64,000 nucleotides of DNA, taken from the NCBI RefSeq assembly GCF_902498845.1, contig NZ_CABVLM010000014.1, positions 62,001-126,000 on the forward strand, read 5' to 3'. Position numbers and translations under genes: made by a program. Under the pieces are notes generated by a model that had not been told where the DNA came from, ran no database searches, and worked only from the letters and a program-made list of their open reading frames with translations. Below are positions 61,979 to 64,000 of the stretch, piece by piece; the stretch's first letter is position 1, and every line of letters starts with the position of its first letter. This DNA is from Pseudoalteromonas rhizosphaerae (GTDB taxonomy: Bacteria > Pseudomonadota > Gammaproteobacteria > Enterobacterales > Alteromonadaceae).

Positions 61979-62404
61979 TTACTTATCTCTATGTTTTTGT
62001 AACATTTTCATTTCACTGTAGCTGCTGTGTTCCATCATTTGATCCATCATCACTTGCATCATTCTCAGCTGACCTTCCATTTTATTGATACGTTCATCGC
62101 CCTCAGTTTCTGACTCTGAATCATCACCACTTTCATTTAGGTCGTTTATCATGCGCATATTTGCACGCATTGAGTTCATATGTTGTTCCATTAGCTGCTC
62201 ACGCTTTTGTGGATTATTTTCGTTTTCGATCTGTTGCATTAGCGAAAACATTTGCCGCATTTTTGGTTCCATATGCGATGTTTCTTTATCATGCATCATC
62301 TTGCCCATCATCATATGGTGTTCGCCTTCGCGTTCATCTTCTTGGGCAACTGCTGTAACAGCAAAAACAGCGGTTATAAACCCCACGATTAGATATCCTT
62401 TCAT
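61979..62404 (-). CDS. Exported methionine- and histidine-rich protein
   Basis: A 141-residue protein with a signal peptide (cleavage near AVAQ, residue 21). Twenty-four of 141 residues are Met, with several His, in runs such as HHMMMGKMMHDKE and MMQVMMDQMMEHSS. The rest is highly charged and helical (QIENENNPQKREQLMEQHMN). Met/His-rich periplasmic proteins often bind copper or silver, so a metal-buffering role is possible, but no known family was recognised. The Shine-Dalgarno AAGGAG is ideal. Its ATG overlaps the stop of the BON lipoprotein gene, so the two are cotranslated. Confidence 0.8.
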   Translation of the reverse strand: MKGYLIVGFITAVFAVTAVAQEDEREGEHHMMMGKMMHDKETSHMEPKMRQMFSLMQQIENENNPQKREQLMEQHMNSMRANMRMINDLNESGDDSESETEGDERINKMEGQLRMMQVMMDQMMEHSSYSEMKMLQKHRDK

Positions 62405-62748
62405 AACGAACTCCTTTTCACAGTCAGTTCATCATGAATAGCATGCGTACCTTCAGCACCTTTGGCGATTAACATTGCTGAGTCAATTTGGCTTTGGCTA
62501 TCAACAATACCAATTAAACGCACATCACCTTTATTCGTAATGACTTCGATATTAAATGCTCTGAGAATAGGATCATTCATTAAAGCCATTTTAACGTTTG
62601 TAGTTACATCGATATCTAAAACATTGTTAGCCACCGTACTTTTTGGCGGCTTTTCCGCAGCAATTTCTGGGGATTTATAGCAACCAGTTAATTGTGAAAC
62701 CATCAGTATTGCAACAACACATAGTATTTTTGAAAAGTATTTATCCAT
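62401..62748 (-). CDS. BON-domain lipoprotein
   Basis: A 115-residue lipoprotein with lipobox LTGC near residue 21. One BON domain follows (about residues 45-112: VTTNVKMALMNDPILRAFNI, then EVITNKGDVRLIGIVDSQSQ). BON domains, as in OsmY and DolP, bind phospholipid membranes in the periplasm. I chose the ATG at 62746-62748 because it has GAGGA 7 bases upstream and starts a proper lipoprotein signal. The longer frame to 62922 adds 58 residues with no signal function. It overlaps the Met-rich gene downstream by ATGA. Confidence 0.85.
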   Translation of the reverse strand: MDKYFSKILCVVAILMVSQLTGCYKSPEIAAEKPPKSTVANNVLDIDVTTNVKMALMNDPILRAFNIEVITNKGDVRLIGIVDSQSQIDSAMLIAKGAEGTHAIHDELTVKRSSL

Positions 62749-63091
62749 TAGGATATCCTCAGTATTAAGTGGAGCGATCACCATCGGCGGTAAAGTGTAT
62801 TCTTCACTACCTACCATCACTTTATTATGTAAGAGGCTAACGTTCTGTTCGTTATCGAACTCAAAACAACTGTGTGTCAATAATAAAAAGCAGCGATTCA
62901 TACTGGTCATTACTGCATTCATGTAATTAACTCGCTAATTTGGCTGTGTACTGCAGCGCACAGACAACCGCGGCAAATAAGCTAAAACTAAAGCGGTTCA
63001 TTCAAATCATCGCCTAGTTGGCAACCTCAATATCAGCTCTAAAACACGCCAACACTTTATACTGTCGACCCCATTAAAAAGGATAACTACT

Positions 63092-63913
63092 ATGTTACGT
63101 AGCATGAAAGATCTTGAAAATTGCGCTATCGCTGCTACCGATGGTGTGATCGGTAAAGAAAAAGATTTTCTATTCGATGATTTAGCATGGGTGATCCGCT
63201 ATTTTGTTGTTGAAACAGGTTCTTGGCTATCCAGCCGTCAGGTTTTGATCTCACCAATTGCGGTTCAAAAACCAAACTGGATAGAAAAAATTCTGCCAGT
63301 GTTGATCAGTAAAGAACAAGTTAAAAACAGCCCAACTATCGATAACGATAAACCCGTGTCACGGCAAAATGAGGCCAGCTTACTCGATTATTATGGCTAC
63401 CCTTATTATTGGGTAGGCGAAGGATTTTGGGGAGGCGGTATTTACCCTTATTTATTGTACCGTGACCACCAACACCTCCCACATACAGAAGCAGGTGCAC
63501 GCAGCGCACAACTAACTCACCATAATGTTAAAAGTGAAGATAATAAAAAAGCCGATCCAAATTTACGAAGTTGCAAAGAGGTTATTGGCTATCATATTAA
63601 TGCAAATGATGGTGATATTGGTCATGTATCTGGATTATTAGTAGAAGAAACAACGTGGGCGGTGCGTTATCTGATCATCGATACCAGTAATTGGTGGGGT
63701 GGACATAAAGTGCTCGTGCCACCAGAGTGGATCAGCGAAGTATGCTGGCTCGACAAAACCATCAGTGTTGATCTCAACCGCCAAGTAATAAAAGATGCGC
63801 CAGAGTATGATTATAACCTGCAAATAACTCCCGAGTTTGAAACAGCTATATATCAACATTACGAACTAGCGGGTTACTGGGACAAACTAGCAAAAGCGAA
63901 AAAGGATTGCTGA
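63092..63913 (+). CDS. Double PRC-barrel domain protein
   Basis: A 273-residue soluble protein with two PRC-barrel-like domains: residues about 3-75 (ATDGVIGKEKDFLFDDLAWV, then RQVLISPIAV) and 165-240 (ANDGDIGHVSGLLVEETTWA, then HKVLVPPEWIS). They are joined by an aromatic, Gly-rich linker (YPYYWVGEGFWGGGIYPYLL). PRC barrels occur in RimM and photosynthetic reaction centres and also in many uncharacterised stress-related proteins. There is no signal peptide. It is divergent from the BON/Met-rich pair, and such proteins are often found beside BON or stress genes, so a shared envelope or stress role is possible. Confidence 0.85.
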   Translation: MLRSMKDLENCAIAATDGVIGKEKDFLFDDLAWVIRYFVVETGSWLSSRQVLISPIAVQKPNWIEKILPVLISKEQVKNSPTIDNDKPVSRQNEASLLDYYGYPYYWVGEGFWGGGIYPYLLYRDHQHLPHTEAGARSAQLTHHNVKSEDNKKADPNLRSCKEVIGYHINANDGDIGHVSGLLVEETTWAVRYLIIDTSNWWGGHKVLVPPEWISEVCWLDKTISVDLNRQVIKDAPEYDYNLQITPEFETAIYQHYELAGYWDKLAKAKKDC

Positions 63914-64000
63914 AATGATCGGCTTTCAAGTAATGCCTAGCGAAAAAAATTTGGCAAAAAGTCATATTCAATAAATAAAAAAACACCACTCACTAAACTA

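Noticed and set aside
62749..62922. N-terminal extension of the BON lipoprotein.
   Set aside because: The 58 extra residues precede a proper lipoprotein signal and a good Shine-Dalgarno at the shorter ATG, so they are probably untranslated.
63915..63974. A 19-codon frame after the PRC-barrel gene.
   Set aside because: Too short, with no ribosome site or recognisable feature.

Overview
The window looks like chromosome of a marine gammaproteobacterium of the order Alteromonadales, most probably Pseudoalteromonas or a close relative. This is judged from gene content and sequence style, not from a database search. The DNA is AT-rich by eye, intergenic spaces are short, and convergent genes often share one hairpin terminator. 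Telling genes are a pseudoalterin/LasA-type M23 elastase, an ExoP-type GH3 glucan glucohydrolase, a PL1 pectate lyase with two C-terminal sugar-binding modules, Leu dehydrogenase, class I fumarase and CysB. I found no rRNA, tRNA, CRISPR array, prophage or intact insertion sequence.

Layout. 1-4000: tail of wrbA, a DUF2069 gene, an ankyrin membrane protein, an orphan MlaC-like protein divergent from a PagL-like lipid A deacylase, and a small DUF2897 gene. 4000-9100: metE/metR divergent pair, elyC, a Nif3 protein. 9200-16400: an unknown lysine/alanine-rich protein, an HPP membrane protein divergent from its probable TetR repressor with two operators, a giant TolB-propeller/amidohydrolase, MtfA, and the M23 elastase. 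16800-22000: an unknown lipoprotein and a propeller-sensor diguanylate cyclase. 22000-30500: a CAT-fold acetyltransferase and a metabolic block (leucine dehydrogenase, fumarase, pabB, CoA-Nudix hydrolase, serine deaminase, cysB). 30700-34600: an anchored coiled-coil protein, a purine permease, a Sel1 protein, a SulA-like SOS division inhibitor with a LexA box, and YchJ. 34600-37450: an 876-base AT-rich leader and the pectate lyase. 37480-51500: small membrane and hypothetical proteins, paired DUF606 transporters with a LysR regulator, AraC and LysE, a DUF3360 permease, MYG1, an MscS channel, YihY, and pirin with YqjG.

51600-59630 is the most coherent system. A TonB-dependent receptor, a GH16 endo-glucanase, a GH3 exo-glucanase, a LytS-type histidine kinase and a LytTR response regulator all run on the minus strand. 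It reads as a mixed-linkage beta-glucan uptake and degradation locus that carries its own two-component system. Intercistronic hairpins lie after the receptor gene and after the GH3 gene. Upstream of the receptor, just beyond a possible promoter, are LytTR-like direct repeats.

60057-60323 is a 267-base element with perfect 25-base terminal inverted repeats and nested internal hairpins, which looks like a MITE. After it come a quinol monooxygenase-like protein, a DkgB-like reductase, a possible gene remnant, an overlapping pair (a BON lipoprotein and a very methionine-rich exported protein), and a PRC-barrel protein.
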